A stretch of DNA of 64,000 nt from an uncultured Clostridia bacterium (lineage in GTDB: Bacteria > Bacillota > Clostridia > Christensenellales > UBA1242): positions 266,818 through 330,817 of the forward strand of contig CALVTO010000002.1 in NCBI GenBank assembly GCA_944362705.1. The letters are read 5' to 3'. Below, in pieces: positions 17,028 to 25,213 of the stretch; position 1 is the stretch's first letter, and each line of letters opens with the position of its first letter. The notes under the pieces were generated by a model. That model was not told the origin of the DNA, searched no databases, and worked only from the letters and a program-made list of their open reading frames with translations. Position numbers and translations under genes: made by a program.

Positions 17028-17059
17028 AAAAAAACAGCCTTTTATTTAGCTGTTTTTTT
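17028..17059 (-). terminator. Terminator overlapping the phosphoketolase stop codon
   Basis: Reverse strand: A7-CAGC-TAAATAAAAG-GCTG-T7. The TAA at 17044-17042 lies in the hairpin loop, so the last codons of the gene form one stem arm. Confidence 0.8.
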
Positions 17060-19459
17060 ACGTGTTTTTGCGGGTTTTGTAGCCGTTGTTGCTTCTTCTG
17101 TTTCTTTTGCGTTCCATTTCCAGTTTAATATTTCTGGCATATCTATACCATGTTCTTCAATATAGGTTTTATGCTGTGCAAGTATTTCGTTAAGTTTTTC
17201 AACAATAATCTTGGTTTCTTTTGCGTTTGGTTGCACCTTTTGCAAAACATCCATCGCTAAATGCCACCTATCTACTTTGTTACGCACGCGCATATCAAAT
17301 GGAGTGGTTATAGCGCCTTCTTCCTCATACCCATGCACCAAAATATTTTTATTGTTACGATGATACAACAACCCATAGATAAGTCTTGGGTAACCATGGA
17401 ACGAGAAAATAACAGGTTTATCTTTGGTAAATATGCTATCAAACTTTTGGTCGGTTAAGCCATCTTTACTTTCTTTATTTAACGTGCATAAGTTTACAAT
17501 GTTTACAAAACGCACTTTAATGTTTGGCGCATATGTTTTTAAGAAATCTACACAGGCAAGCGCTTCTAGGGTTACCGTATCGCCACAACTAACGAGTACA
17601 ATATCGGGTTCTTGCTTTCCGCATGTACTTGCCCAATTCCATACGCTTATACCTTTTTGCACGTGCTCTTGCGCTTCTTTCATGCTTAGCCATTGCCATG
17701 TTGGGTGTTTTGATGCCACAATAGCATTGATTTTATTTGCTGTTTTTGTGCATTGTGCGTATGTGCAAATAAGCGTGTTTGCATCGGCTGGCAAGTAAAC
17801 CCCTATGTTATCGGCTTTTTTGTTCATCATGTGGTCTAGCAAGCCCGGTTCTTGGTGTGTGTAGCCGTTATGGTCTTGTTGCCAAACATTGCTTGTTAAA
17901 ATTAAGTTTAACGATGAAATTGGTTTACGCCATGCAAGTTCTCCTGCAAGTTTTAGCCATTTTGCATGTTGGCCAATCATAGAATCTACCACGCGAATAA
18001 ACGCTTCGTAACTTGCAAACATACCGTGCCTACCCGAAAGAATATACCCTTCAAGCACACCTTCACAAAAATGCTCACTCAAATAGGAATCTAGCACCCT
18101 ACCATCGGCAGATAGGTATTCGTCGGTACTTACGGTTGGAAGTTCAAACGTACGGTTTTCTTCTTCAAAAACATGGTACAACCTATTGCTCATAGCCTCA
18201 TCTGGGCAAAATATACGGTAGTTTTTACTTGCTTCGTTTAGTTTAAAAATATCTCGAATATATGCGCTTAACGCAAGCATGTCTTGCGCCTGCACCTTGC
18301 CATGCCCCGTAAATTTCACGCCATATTTTTTCACGCTTGGTAATTTTAAAGTTTTTAACAATTCACCGCCATTGGCCACAGGGTTTGCACTTATACGCTT
18401 TTTACCCTTTGGCGCCATAGCACGAATTTGCGGAAGTAATTTTCCGTTTTTATCAAACAATTCTTCTGGGTGATAACTTTCTAACCATTTTATTAATATT
18501 TCAAACCCGTTGGTATCGCTAAGCGAAACAGGTACTTGATGCGCACGGAAATTGCCTTCCACCTTTTTTTGATTCACCATTTTAGGCCCCGTCCACCCTT
18601 TTGGTGTACGTAATACAATCATTGGCCAAACAGGGCGCACTACCTGTTTATTTTTACGCGCTTGTTTTTGTATGGTTTGAATTTCTTCTATGCATGCGTC
18701 CATGGCTCTTGCCATTTTTTCATGCATTTGCATATAATCGTCCCCTTCTACAAAATAAGGTCGCCAACCTAACCCGCTAAAATATTGAAACAATTCTTGT
18801 TTAGAAATACGTGAAAGCACGGTTGGGTTACTAATTTTATATCCGTTTAAATGTAAAATAGGCAACACTGCCCCATCGGTTTTAGGGTTTAAAAATTTAT
18901 TGCCATGCCAAGAACAAGCCAGTGGTCCTGTTTCGGCTTCGCCATCGCCAATGGTTACCGCGGTAATAAGATTTGGGTTATCGAGCACTGTTCCAAACGC
19001 ATGTGCTAAAGAATAGCCAAGTTCTCCGCCTTCGTGTATAGACCCTGGAACTTCTGGCGCTACGTGGCTACTTGTGCCCCCTGGAAACGAAAAGTTTTTA
19101 CACAATTTTTCTAGCCCTTTTTCATCTTGCGTAAACTCTGGATATACTTCGGTATAGGTTCCTTCTAAATATGCGTTCGATATAAAAAAGTTGCCACCAT
19201 GACCCGGCCCCGCAATCAACATCATATTTACGTTGTGCGCTAAAATAGCACGGTTTAAATGCGCATATACAAAGTTTTGCCCAGGGCAAGTACCCCAATG
19301 GCCAACTAACCTTGGTTTAATATCACTTTCCTTTAAAGGTCGTTTTAAAAGTGCATTTTTTTGTAAATATAATTGCGCTGCCGAAACATAGTTGGCGGCA
19401 CGCCAATATTTATGTACATTTTCTAAATATTTTTTACTTAAGAAATAATTGTTATTCAC
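17042..19459 (-). CDS. xfp: Xylulose-5-phosphate/fructose-6-phosphate phosphoketolase
   Basis: An 805-residue thiamine-diphosphate enzyme that splits xylulose-5-P (and often fructose-6-P) with phosphate to acetyl-P plus glyceraldehyde-3-P or erythrose-4-P, the core of heterofermentative or bifid sugar use. Family blocks are GHWGTCPGQNFVYAHLNRAI, AGPGHGG, TIGDGEAETGPLA with a following Asn (ThDP-binding GDG...N) and the GYTHQEPGLLDHM region. The start is GTG 19459: the region upstream contains TATACT and then GAGGTG, and the protein starts there as in relatives (YLENVHKYWRAANY). The gene is divergent from mutY. It suggests acetyl-P and ATP formation by a phosphoketolase route. Confidence 0.95.
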   Translation of the reverse strand: MNNNYFLSKKYLENVHKYWRAANYVSAAQLYLQKNALLKRPLKESDIKPRLVGHWGTCPGQNFVYAHLNRAILAHNVNMMLIAGPGHGGNFFISNAYLEGTYTEVYPEFTQDEKGLEKLCKNFSFPGGTSSHVAPEVPGSIHEGGELGYSLAHAFGTVLDNPNLITAVTIGDGEAETGPLACSWHGNKFLNPKTDGAVLPILHLNGYKISNPTVLSRISKQELFQYFSGLGWRPYFVEGDDYMQMHEKMARAMDACIEEIQTIQKQARKNKQVVRPVWPMIVLRTPKGWTGPKMVNQKKVEGNFRAHQVPVSLSDTNGFEILIKWLESYHPEELFDKNGKLLPQIRAMAPKGKKRISANPVANGGELLKTLKLPSVKKYGVKFTGHGKVQAQDMLALSAYIRDIFKLNEASKNYRIFCPDEAMSNRLYHVFEEENRTFELPTVSTDEYLSADGRVLDSYLSEHFCEGVLEGYILSGRHGMFASYEAFIRVVDSMIGQHAKWLKLAGELAWRKPISSLNLILTSNVWQQDHNGYTHQEPGLLDHMMNKKADNIGVYLPADANTLICTYAQCTKTANKINAIVASKHPTWQWLSMKEAQEHVQKGISVWNWASTCGKQEPDIVLVSCGDTVTLEALACVDFLKTYAPNIKVRFVNIVNLCTLNKESKDGLTDQKFDSIFTKDKPVIFSFHGYPRLIYGLLYHRNNKNILVHGYEEEGAITTPFDMRVRNKVDRWHLAMDVLQKVQPNAKETKIIVEKLNEILAQHKTYIEEHGIDMPEILNWKWNAKETEEATTATKPAKTRKKTAK

Positions 19460-19575
19460 TTGTTTCACCTCATTATTTAGTATACAAATTTTGTTCATAA
19501 TGCGCAAACATTATGCGTGTTTATACAAAACTTTCACTCTTGCCTTATATTTTATGAAACAAAATTTTTTTATGT

Positions 19576-19604
19576 TTGCAAAAAGCACCTATTTTGGGTA
19601 TACT
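19576..19604 (+). promoter_or_regulatory. Promoter of mutY, leaderless type
   Basis: TTGCAA (19576-19581), a 17-bp spacer, TATACT (19599-19604), then only AAGCAT before the ATG at 19611. No ribosome site. Confidence 0.78.
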
Positions 19605-19610
19605 AAGCAT

Positions 19611-20615
19611 ATGCTTACACAACAAAACTTTTCTAAACCATTAGTTGCTTGGTACAAACAACATAAACGAGATTTGCCTTGGCGTAACACCAAAGACCCT
19701 TACGCTATTTTCGTGAGCGAAATTATGTTGCAACAAACGCGGGTAGAAGCTGTAAAAAAATATTATGCGCCTTTTATACAAAAATTTCCTACAACCAAAG
19801 CGCTTAGCAATGCTTCCCAAGAAGAACTTTTGCGTGCTTGGCAAGGCTTAGGGTATTACAGACGCGCAAAAAACTTACAACGCGCGTGCATGCAAATAGA
19901 AACTGAATACAATGGGCAATTCCCTACAACACAAAAAGAACTGTCTTTATTGTATGGCGTAGGCTTGTACACATCGTGCGCGGTAGCAAGCATTTGTTTC
20001 AACGAGCGCGTACCCGCGGTAGACGGCAATGTACTACGCGTGTTTGCCCGAGTAACCGCACTACCAGATAATGTTTTATTAGAAAAAACCAAACAAAACG
20101 TATATCAACAACTTTTACCGCTAGTACCTAAAGAAGCGGGAAGTTTTAACCAGGCGTTTATGGACTTAGGTTCTAGCATTTGCTTGCCCGCAAACCCCTT
20201 GTGCCAGCATTGCCCTTTAGCAAGTGTATGTAAAGGCAAACACAACCCGACAGCATTCCCTGTACGTGAAAAAAAGCAAAACAAGCCTGCCTTTCATAAA
20301 ACGGTTGCCATTCTATATTACAAAGATGCAATCTGCATAGAAAAACGCAAAGACGATGGACTTTTAGCGGGTATGTATGCCTTCCCGAACCTAGATGGGT
20401 GGCTGACCGAAGCCGAGGCCACCGCATGGGTAGAAAAAAACTTTGGCGATGTACAAGCCCTAACCCAGCAATACCATAAAAAACATATTTTTACGCACCA
20501 AATATGGAATATGCGGGTGTATGTATTTACACTTTCTTCCATAAAAACCACTTCATTTGTGCCCGATATTTCTGCTTACCCTATACCTACAGCATTTTTA
20601 AAATGTTTGCCATAA
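19611..20615 (+). CDS. mutY: Adenine DNA glycosylase MutY
   Basis: The enzyme removes adenine mispaired with 8-oxoguanine. The 334-residue protein has the core LPWRNTKDPY, IMLQQTRVEAV, the helix-hairpin-helix LLYGVGLYTSCAV and catalytic Asp in VDGNVLRV. The 4Fe-4S ligands lie in CLPANPLCQHCPLASVC. The C-terminal Nudix-like domain that reads 8-oxoG follows (from about residue 225). The start is set by the promoter: the -10 box ends six bases before ATG 19611. The last 46 codons and stop are duplicated at 22138-22278 on the far side of a two-gene insertion. Confidence 0.93.
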   Translation: MLTQQNFSKPLVAWYKQHKRDLPWRNTKDPYAIFVSEIMLQQTRVEAVKKYYAPFIQKFPTTKALSNASQEELLRAWQGLGYYRRAKNLQRACMQIETEYNGQFPTTQKELSLLYGVGLYTSCAVASICFNERVPAVDGNVLRVFARVTALPDNVLLEKTKQNVYQQLLPLVPKEAGSFNQAFMDLGSSICLPANPLCQHCPLASVCKGKHNPTAFPVREKKQNKPAFHKTVAILYYKDAICIEKRKDDGLLAGMYAFPNLDGWLTEAEATAWVEKNFGDVQALTQQYHKKHIFTHQIWNMRVYVFTLSSIKTTSFVPDISAYPIPTAFLKCLP

Positions 20616-20618
20616 AAA
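20478..20618 (+). repeat. 141-bp direct repeat, copy A (mutY 3' end)
   Basis: It matches 22138-22278 with two mismatches (20494 and 20606) and covers the last part of mutY to just beyond its stop. Beyond the repeat, the sequence that follows resembles the loop of the copy-B terminator but in inverted orientation, flanked by A7 and T7. Confidence 0.92.
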
Positions 20619-20760
20619 AAGCCTCTAAACAAGCGACTTTTTTTATAATTTCTAAACAACGAAATACTTCTAAACACCTTTTATTTTTATATAAAAAATT
20701 ATTTTAAAATCGGACCTGATTTCATATTCCTAACACAACGAAGCATTAGTAGACGTCAAA

Positions 20761-21246
20761 CTATTTTATAACTTTTAAATCATCAATTTTTACAGAGATA
20801 CAATCACCATAATATTCCCCGTTTTGGTCTATACCAGAAAAATCAACTTCTACATAATCTTGTATAGCGAAATTTTCCATTACACAACCCTTATCCCCTT
20901 TATGAATTCCGTATTTTGCATATTTATGGTCTTCTACTAATAATTCAACCATATCATATGCTTTTATTTTTAAAGGTTCTATTTTAGTTTTTGCTTGTGT
21001 TTTTATAGTATCCAGTTTTGATATCAATTCTTTTAATATATTATCTGGTAGTTGTTCTTTTTCTGCAACAACATCACAAGTATATATTTTCGCAATAATA
21101 TAATCACCTTGATTTTCTGGATTAAAAAATAAAACATCTAATGTATCAAAATTATATTTAATTACAATGCCGTGCATATCTTTTACTAAATTGTATTCTT
21201 TATATGGTTTTTCATTTTTTAGTAATATTAAATCAAATTTTTTCAT
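20761..21246 (-). CDS. DUF4926-like protein, possible immunity partner
   Basis: A 161-residue acidic protein. The C-terminal 65 residues (YDMVELLVEDHKYAKYGIHK, GDKGCVMEN, VEVDF, then DDLKVIK) fit the DUF4926 pattern of a small beta-barrel starting with D-x-V-x-L. The N-terminal half is a second strand-rich segment (YNLVKDMHGIVIKYNFDTLDV) that looks like a diverged repeat of the same fold. ATG 21246 has GGAGG nine bases upstream. It overlaps the upstream gene by ATGA (translational coupling). DUF4926 genes are often found next to DUF6883 genes, as here. An immunity or antitoxin role is inference. Confidence 0.6.
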   Translation of the reverse strand: MKKFDLILLKNEKPYKEYNLVKDMHGIVIKYNFDTLDVLFFNPENQGDYIIAKIYTCDVVAEKEQLPDNILKELISKLDTIKTQAKTKIEPLKIKAYDMVELLVEDHKYAKYGIHKGDKGCVMENFAIQDYVEVDFSGIDQNGEYYGDCISVKIDDLKVIK

Positions 21247-21827
21247 TTTATCCAACCTCCAAATGGCGTAATATTTCTAATTTTACCTTCTGGGCAAAGC
21301 ATCCAGCCACTATAAAACTTTTTCCCTTTTAAGTCTGTCGGTATTGCCAATCTTTGCCCTCTTCTATCAAGATTCTTTAATTTATAATTTCCAAGCAAGT
21401 ATTGCTTTAATGCTTGTCTGCAATATTCTTTTTTTAAATATTCAGAATCTTTAACTGAATATCCTAAGTCGTAAAAAATTTTATTTTTCCCTTTAGAATC
21501 TCTTACATTCTTGAATACATATTCAGTAAATTTTGCAATATCACATTCGGCATAAGATTTGTTTTCCACTTTTGAAAATGAAATATCCTTTTTTCTACAA
21601 TCACAATGTTCATGCAATGGCTGTTTAGGTCTATTGGTATCTAATAGATAACAACCATCTAGTGCAGAGCAACTCATGCAGTGCGCAAATATTGCCATTA
21701 AATTTCTCAAGATTTCCCTGTACCATTCTGGTTTGTTAGGTATTAAAAAATGATCCCATTCAATCCACCTATTATAGCTTAAATTTTCATTCTCATCAAA
21801 CCGTATAAAATCATCAAATATACTCAT
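21243..21827 (-). CDS. MuF-like Cys/His motif plus DUF6883-like domain, putative toxin
   Basis: The 194-residue protein has two parts. Residues about 45-80 hold HCMSCSALDGC and then PLHEHCDCRKKD, resembling the C-terminal C-x2-C-x-x-LDG ... P-x-H-x-x-C-x-C motif of phage MuF/head-morphogenesis proteins. Residues about 95-194 (KFTEYVFKN, KNKIFYDLGYSVKDSEYLK, GQRLAIPTDLKG, FYSGWMLCPEGKI) resemble the DUF6883 domain found as a C-terminal tip in polymorphic toxins. A free MuF-toxin tip followed by its immunity gene is the likeliest reading. It ends in TGA, overlapping the next ATG. AAGGAG lies 12 bases before the ATG, with TATAAT between. I am sure of the gene, less of the role. Confidence 0.6.
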   Translation of the reverse strand: MSIFDDFIRFDENENLSYNRWIEWDHFLIPNKPEWYREILRNLMAIFAHCMSCSALDGCYLLDTNRPKQPLHEHCDCRKKDISFSKVENKSYAECDIAKFTEYVFKNVRDSKGKNKIFYDLGYSVKDSEYLKKEYCRQALKQYLLGNYKLKNLDRRGQRLAIPTDLKGKKFYSGWMLCPEGKIRNITPFGGWIK

Positions 21828-21854
21828 ATTATATTATATCTCCTTTTAAAATGC

Positions 21855-21890
21855 AAAAGGTTGAAGACCTCTGTTATCTCCAACCTTTTT
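21855..21890. terminator. Hairpin with A/T flanks
   Basis: AAAAGGTTG ... CAACCTTTTT with a 17-base loop, just upstream of the DUF6883-like gene. It may insulate the cassette or be left from the incoming DNA. Confidence 0.55.
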
Positions 21891-22137
21891 AGTTACATTA
21901 TATCATTAAAATTTTTCATATTTGCCCTAGTGTGCCATAATTTTTTTATTGTTTTTGTAATTTTTTTTATCTTTGCTTTTCATCTTCATATAGTTGTATT
22001 AAAATTTTTGTTTAATTTTTGTATTGTGTTGCGTATATATTTATCAGTAAAGCTATTAACCATTTTTTCGTTGAAATGATTAAACATACGTTTGTATTTG
22101 TTAAGTCATAATTTTCTCTAACAAAGTTGTTGTACTA
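21891..22137. other. AT-rich non-coding part of the island
   Basis: I see no gene, RNA or repeat here. It is the right part of the inserted DNA, before copy B of the mutY repeat. Confidence 0.5.
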
Positions 22138-22278
22138 AAAAAACATATTTTTACACACCAAATATGGAATATGCGGGTGTATGTATTTACACTTTCTTCC
22201 ATAAAAACCACTTCATTTGTGCCCGATATTTCTGCTTACCCTATACCTACAGCATTTTTAAAATGCTTGCCATAAAAA
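22138..22278 (+). repeat. 141-bp direct repeat, copy B (mutY 3' fragment)
   Basis: It carries a detached mutY C-terminal fragment of about 46 codons plus its TAA, with no start or promoter. It is followed by an intact terminator, so this copy most likely retains the original mutY downstream junction. Confidence 0.92.
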
Positions 22279-22305
22279 GAGGTCGCTTGTTTAGCGACCT
22301 TTTTG
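22273..22305. terminator. Bidirectional hairpin terminator
   Basis: AGGTCGC-TTGTTTA-GCGACCT with A and T tracts. It is the natural terminator of mutY from the left. On the reverse strand the stop codon of the broken gene 22291-22677 lies inside the hairpin. Confidence 0.85.
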
Positions 22306-22677
22306 TTGATTTATAAACGATTCCGTAATGAAATGTTCTTTTTGTTCTTCCACAAAATCTTTGGCGAACTGCTCTACCAACCTAGGGTGATTATCGTCTC
22401 CGGTGTATCGTCTGCTGGCATACAACATAACCCTTGGGGAACTTTCTTCTTGTGCTTGTATGTACCACTCGTCACCCTTTTTTACCATTTGCACTTCATC
22501 AAAATAATAAGCTGTGTACTCAGAAAAATCTTCATCATCACTCCACGATTCGCCGTCTTGAATTCAGCCATGTGCACGCGCCCACGTTTCAAACAAAACA
22601 ATATCTTTTCGAGCTATTTCTTCTACCTGCATGGCAAGCATGCAACTGCCAAGCAACTCCCTCATGTTTACATACAT
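22291..22677 (-). pseudogene. Hypothetical gene broken by an in-frame TGA
   Basis: Start ATG 22677 follows the tmk stop by one base and uses the tmk end GGAGAA as ribosome site. The frame reads 37 codons (ends WARAHG), meets TGA at 22566-22564, then continues open for another 90 codons (IQDGESWSDDED ... YIQAQEESSPRVMLYASRRY ... INQQKGR) to TAA. Both sides look like one acidic protein of 128 residues, and a TGG to TGA change explains it. I do not recognise the family. Strain-specific nonsense mutation, readthrough or a sequencing error are all possible. Confidence 0.65.
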
Positions 22678-22678
22678 T

Positions 22679-23368
22679 TTATTCTCCTTTTTGCACACTA
22701 TTTACAAGCGTTTTAATTTCTTCATGAATTTCTTCAATCGTTTTTATGGTGTCATTTGCATGCACACAATCCACGATATTCCAGCCTAAGGTTTGTGCCA
22801 TTTCCATACCTACTTTATACGCGTTAGTTAAGTGCGAAATATCGGCTTCGTGAATATCTTTGCTTTCGCCATTTTTAAGTTCTACACGCGCATGCGCTAA
22901 TTCTAAACTTTTCTCTACCGGCATATTTAAAAAGATAACCATATTGGGTTGTGGCAAACACAACGTTTTATATTCTAAATTCACCAACCACTCTACAAAA
23001 CTTTTTCTTTCTTCTAGGCTGGCTAGTTTGCTTGCCTGGTGCAATAAGTTGCTTTCTACATAACGATCAAAAATAATTGTATACCCTTTTTCATAATATG
23101 GTTTTATTTTGTTGTAATACGTGCACAACCTATCTGCCGCAAAAAGTACAGAAGATTGATATGCAGAAAACTCGCCTGCATGTTCCACAAGTTCTCCACC
23201 CAAGTACATTTTTACAGGCCCACTTGATGGACTTTGATAATTAGGAAAACTTTGTGAAATAACATGTTCGCCCTTTGCTTGCATGTATTCTAACAGTTTT
23301 TTTGTTTGCGTTTGCTTGCCTGAACCATCGGTACCTTCAATGGTTATAATAAACCCTTTATTTATCAC
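22679..23368 (-). CDS. tmk: Thymidylate kinase
   Basis: The enzyme phosphorylates dTMP to dTDP. The 229-residue protein has P-loop IEGTDGSGKQTQ, the Arg-containing DRYVESNLLHQ segment (DRY/W family motif) and FAADRLCTYY. The LID region has no long Arg-rich insert. GKQTQ in place of the common GKST/GKTT marks a known variant clade. It overlaps the upstream HD-domain gene by 11 bp and is followed by a nonsense-broken gene one base after its stop. This gives a nucleotide-metabolism operon. Confidence 0.93.
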   Translation of the reverse strand: MINKGFIITIEGTDGSGKQTQTKKLLEYMQAKGEHVISQSFPNYQSPSSGPVKMYLGGELVEHAGEFSAYQSSVLFAADRLCTYYNKIKPYYEKGYTIIFDRYVESNLLHQASKLASLEERKSFVEWLVNLEYKTLCLPQPNMVIFLNMPVEKSLELAHARVELKNGESKDIHEADISHLTNAYKVGMEMAQTLGWNIVDCVHANDTIKTIEEIHEEIKTLVNSVQKGE

Positions 23369-23987
23369 TAACGCTCTCCTTCTCTTCTATAAATTTTGCC
23401 AGTTCTTGAAAAATACCTTTATAGCAACTTTTGCCATATTGCATAAATTTTTGAGCAACGCTTGTATATCCTTCTTTTTCCATTGCTTGTAATTCGGCAT
23501 TGGTTTTTAATTGCTCATGCATTCTGGTTGGGTCAAATGCATCTCCATACATGTAGGCCTGAATTACCGCCTCAAGTTTATCACACATGTAAGCAAATTG
23601 CGCCTCGGGCGTAGTTCTACTATCAAATTCATGAACATAGGCCAATATTTGGTCTTTATTCATGTAGTTTGCAAACAACTCTGCCATTGCCTTTTGGGCA
23701 AGTTCCGCTTTGCTTGCATACTCTGCCTGAAATGGGGTTAAATCGCCAATTAAGGCTTCTTCCGTTTCATGAAGGGCTAGCATAGTAAATACCCTTTCCA
23801 TATTTATATTTTGTTTTTGTGTGGCAAAAATACTTGTTGCTAAGGCACATGTGCCAAACACATGCTCCGCTACACTTTCCGCGCGCACCGTAGGCTTTAG
23901 TCCCCAATGAATCCAACCTGTTCTTGGCAATGTTTTTAATTTGTGTAATACACTATATAACTGAAAAATTTTTTCAACTTGTTTCAT
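23358..23987 (-). CDS. HD-domain nucleotidase, YfbR/HDDC2-like
   Basis: A 209-residue metal-dependent phosphohydrolase. RAESVAEHVFGTCALA gives the first His, LALHETEEALIGDLTPF the HD-equivalent and following Asp, and CDKLEAVIQAYMYGD the last Asp. The classical HD pair reads HE here, which may alter metal binding. YfbR-type enzymes dephosphorylate deoxynucleoside monophosphates, which fits the overlap with thymidylate kinase. Start ATG 23987 has GAGGT just upstream; the longer frame to 24017 lacks a ribosome site. Confidence 0.82.
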   Translation of the reverse strand: MKQVEKIFQLYSVLHKLKTLPRTGWIHWGLKPTVRAESVAEHVFGTCALATSIFATQKQNINMERVFTMLALHETEEALIGDLTPFQAEYASKAELAQKAMAELFANYMNKDQILAYVHEFDSRTTPEAQFAYMCDKLEAVIQAYMYGDAFDPTRMHEQLKTNAELQAMEKEGYTSVAQKFMQYGKSCYKGIFQELAKFIEEKESVSDK

Positions 23988-24036
23988 AACAACCTCACTT
24001 CTGTTACTATACCACAAACTCTTTTTTGTACAAAAT

Positions 24037-24064
24037 AAAAAAGAACGGGGTGCCCCATTCTTTT
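24037..24064. terminator. Hairpin terminator touching a stop codon
   Basis: A6-GAACGGGG-TGCCCCATTC-T4. The TAA of the reverse-strand gene at 24063 overlaps the outer stem. Confidence 0.75.
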
Positions 24065-25061
24065 ATAAAGTAATTTCTTCGGTATCTTCGGTGCCGTCTT
24101 CTTTTCTATGAATCATACGCCCTTTTAATGGTGATTTTGAGCGAATAATTAAACCGTTTCTATCGCCAGATTGTTGCATGTCTGGGTTTTGATCGTAAGA
24201 TAGGCATAATATGTGGTCAATATAGTTCGCCATTTCTTTACCGCAATCTTTATTTTTTTCTACCGCATCTTCAACGTCGCCCACAGTTGGTTTTTCTATG
24301 CTTTCTTCTCTTTTTAACACCCTAGGCATTTTTGCACCTACAAAAATAGATAACAATTCATCGGCTTGTTGCAAGTATTGCATGCCTTGTGCATTGTTTT
24401 TACGCAATACCGCGTTAGACGCTTTTACCAATAATTCATTTAGTTCATACAACGCTTGTTTATATACGTTTTTCTCTTCGTCCGAAACGCCTACTTTAAA
24501 GTCTTCTTCCATCACTTTTTCTAGTGCTAAGAAAAAGTTTTGATATTGCTTGTTATCTACCCATGTATAGTTTATATAATAGTGGTTATTTGCCGACGCA
24601 AGTTTTAAAGCACCATCTTCCAATTTAGGCAAAAGCATAGTGCCCACTTTACTAAATGTTGTTTCGGCATCTATATCTCTTAATTTAACAATACGTAAAG
24701 GGTTCTTTTTGTTTGTATAGGTTACATCGGCAAAAAATGCTATGTCTTTTTGCGCTTTTAACATGCTTGCTATTTGTGCGGGGCTAATACTTCTTGCAGA
24801 TATAAGTTCTTGCACTTTTTTACGCTCTTTAATTAGTTTTTGTATATACTTTTCGGCCTTTTCATCACCTTGCGTGTAACTTACCAACTCGTATAATTCA
24901 GCTAAACTTTTCTCGGCTTTTTCTAACCCGTTAGATGTCGACAGCAACACCTCTTGCATACTCTCTAATGTTTTTTCTTGCAAAAATAGACTTGCATTAT
25001 CTATTTCTGGCACAGAAGCAATGTTGCTGTGTTTTAAAATGTTTACAATGTTTTGATTCAT
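24063..25061 (-). CDS. Hypothetical cytoplasmic helical protein
   Basis: I do not recognise this 332-residue protein. Residues about 25-100 and 190-245 look strongly helical or coiled-coil (LEKAEKSLAELYELV, KYIQKLIKERKKVQEL). The middle (DAETTFSKVGTMLLPKLEDGALKLA) is mixed. The C-terminus is polar and ends in TEDTEEITL. No signal peptide or membrane segment is seen. GAGGTGAAGGT precedes the ATG. It is divergent from the P-type ATPase and ends at its own terminator. Confidence 0.75.
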   Translation of the reverse strand: MNQNIVNILKHSNIASVPEIDNASLFLQEKTLESMQEVLLSTSNGLEKAEKSLAELYELVSYTQGDEKAEKYIQKLIKERKKVQELISARSISPAQIASMLKAQKDIAFFADVTYTNKKNPLRIVKLRDIDAETTFSKVGTMLLPKLEDGALKLASANNHYYINYTWVDNKQYQNFFLALEKVMEEDFKVGVSDEEKNVYKQALYELNELLVKASNAVLRKNNAQGMQYLQQADELLSIFVGAKMPRVLKREESIEKPTVGDVEDAVEKNKDCGKEMANYIDHILCLSYDQNPDMQQSGDRNGLIIRSKSPLKGRMIHRKEDGTEDTEEITL

Positions 25062-25213
25062 ACCTTCACCTCGTTTGTGTTTGTTTTTTAAGTATACGTC
25101 AAAAAACGGCTTTGGTCAATAGGGTTCCCAAAATTCTATGTATAAACTTTATATGCCTGATAGTTTTACAAAGTATATGATGTTATGGTAGTATAATAAA
25201 AAGGAAAAAGTTT

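Noticed and set aside
20478..22278. Insertion sequence as the cause of the mutY duplication
   Set aside because: No transposase, no terminal inverted repeats, and the repeat is 141 bp of host gene, far longer than an IS target duplication.
22564..22566. Possible reassigned TGA codon in the organism
   Set aside because: TGA ends the MFS gene (30634) and the DUF6883-like gene (21243), and no other gene is interrupted by TGA. A local nonsense mutation is more likely.
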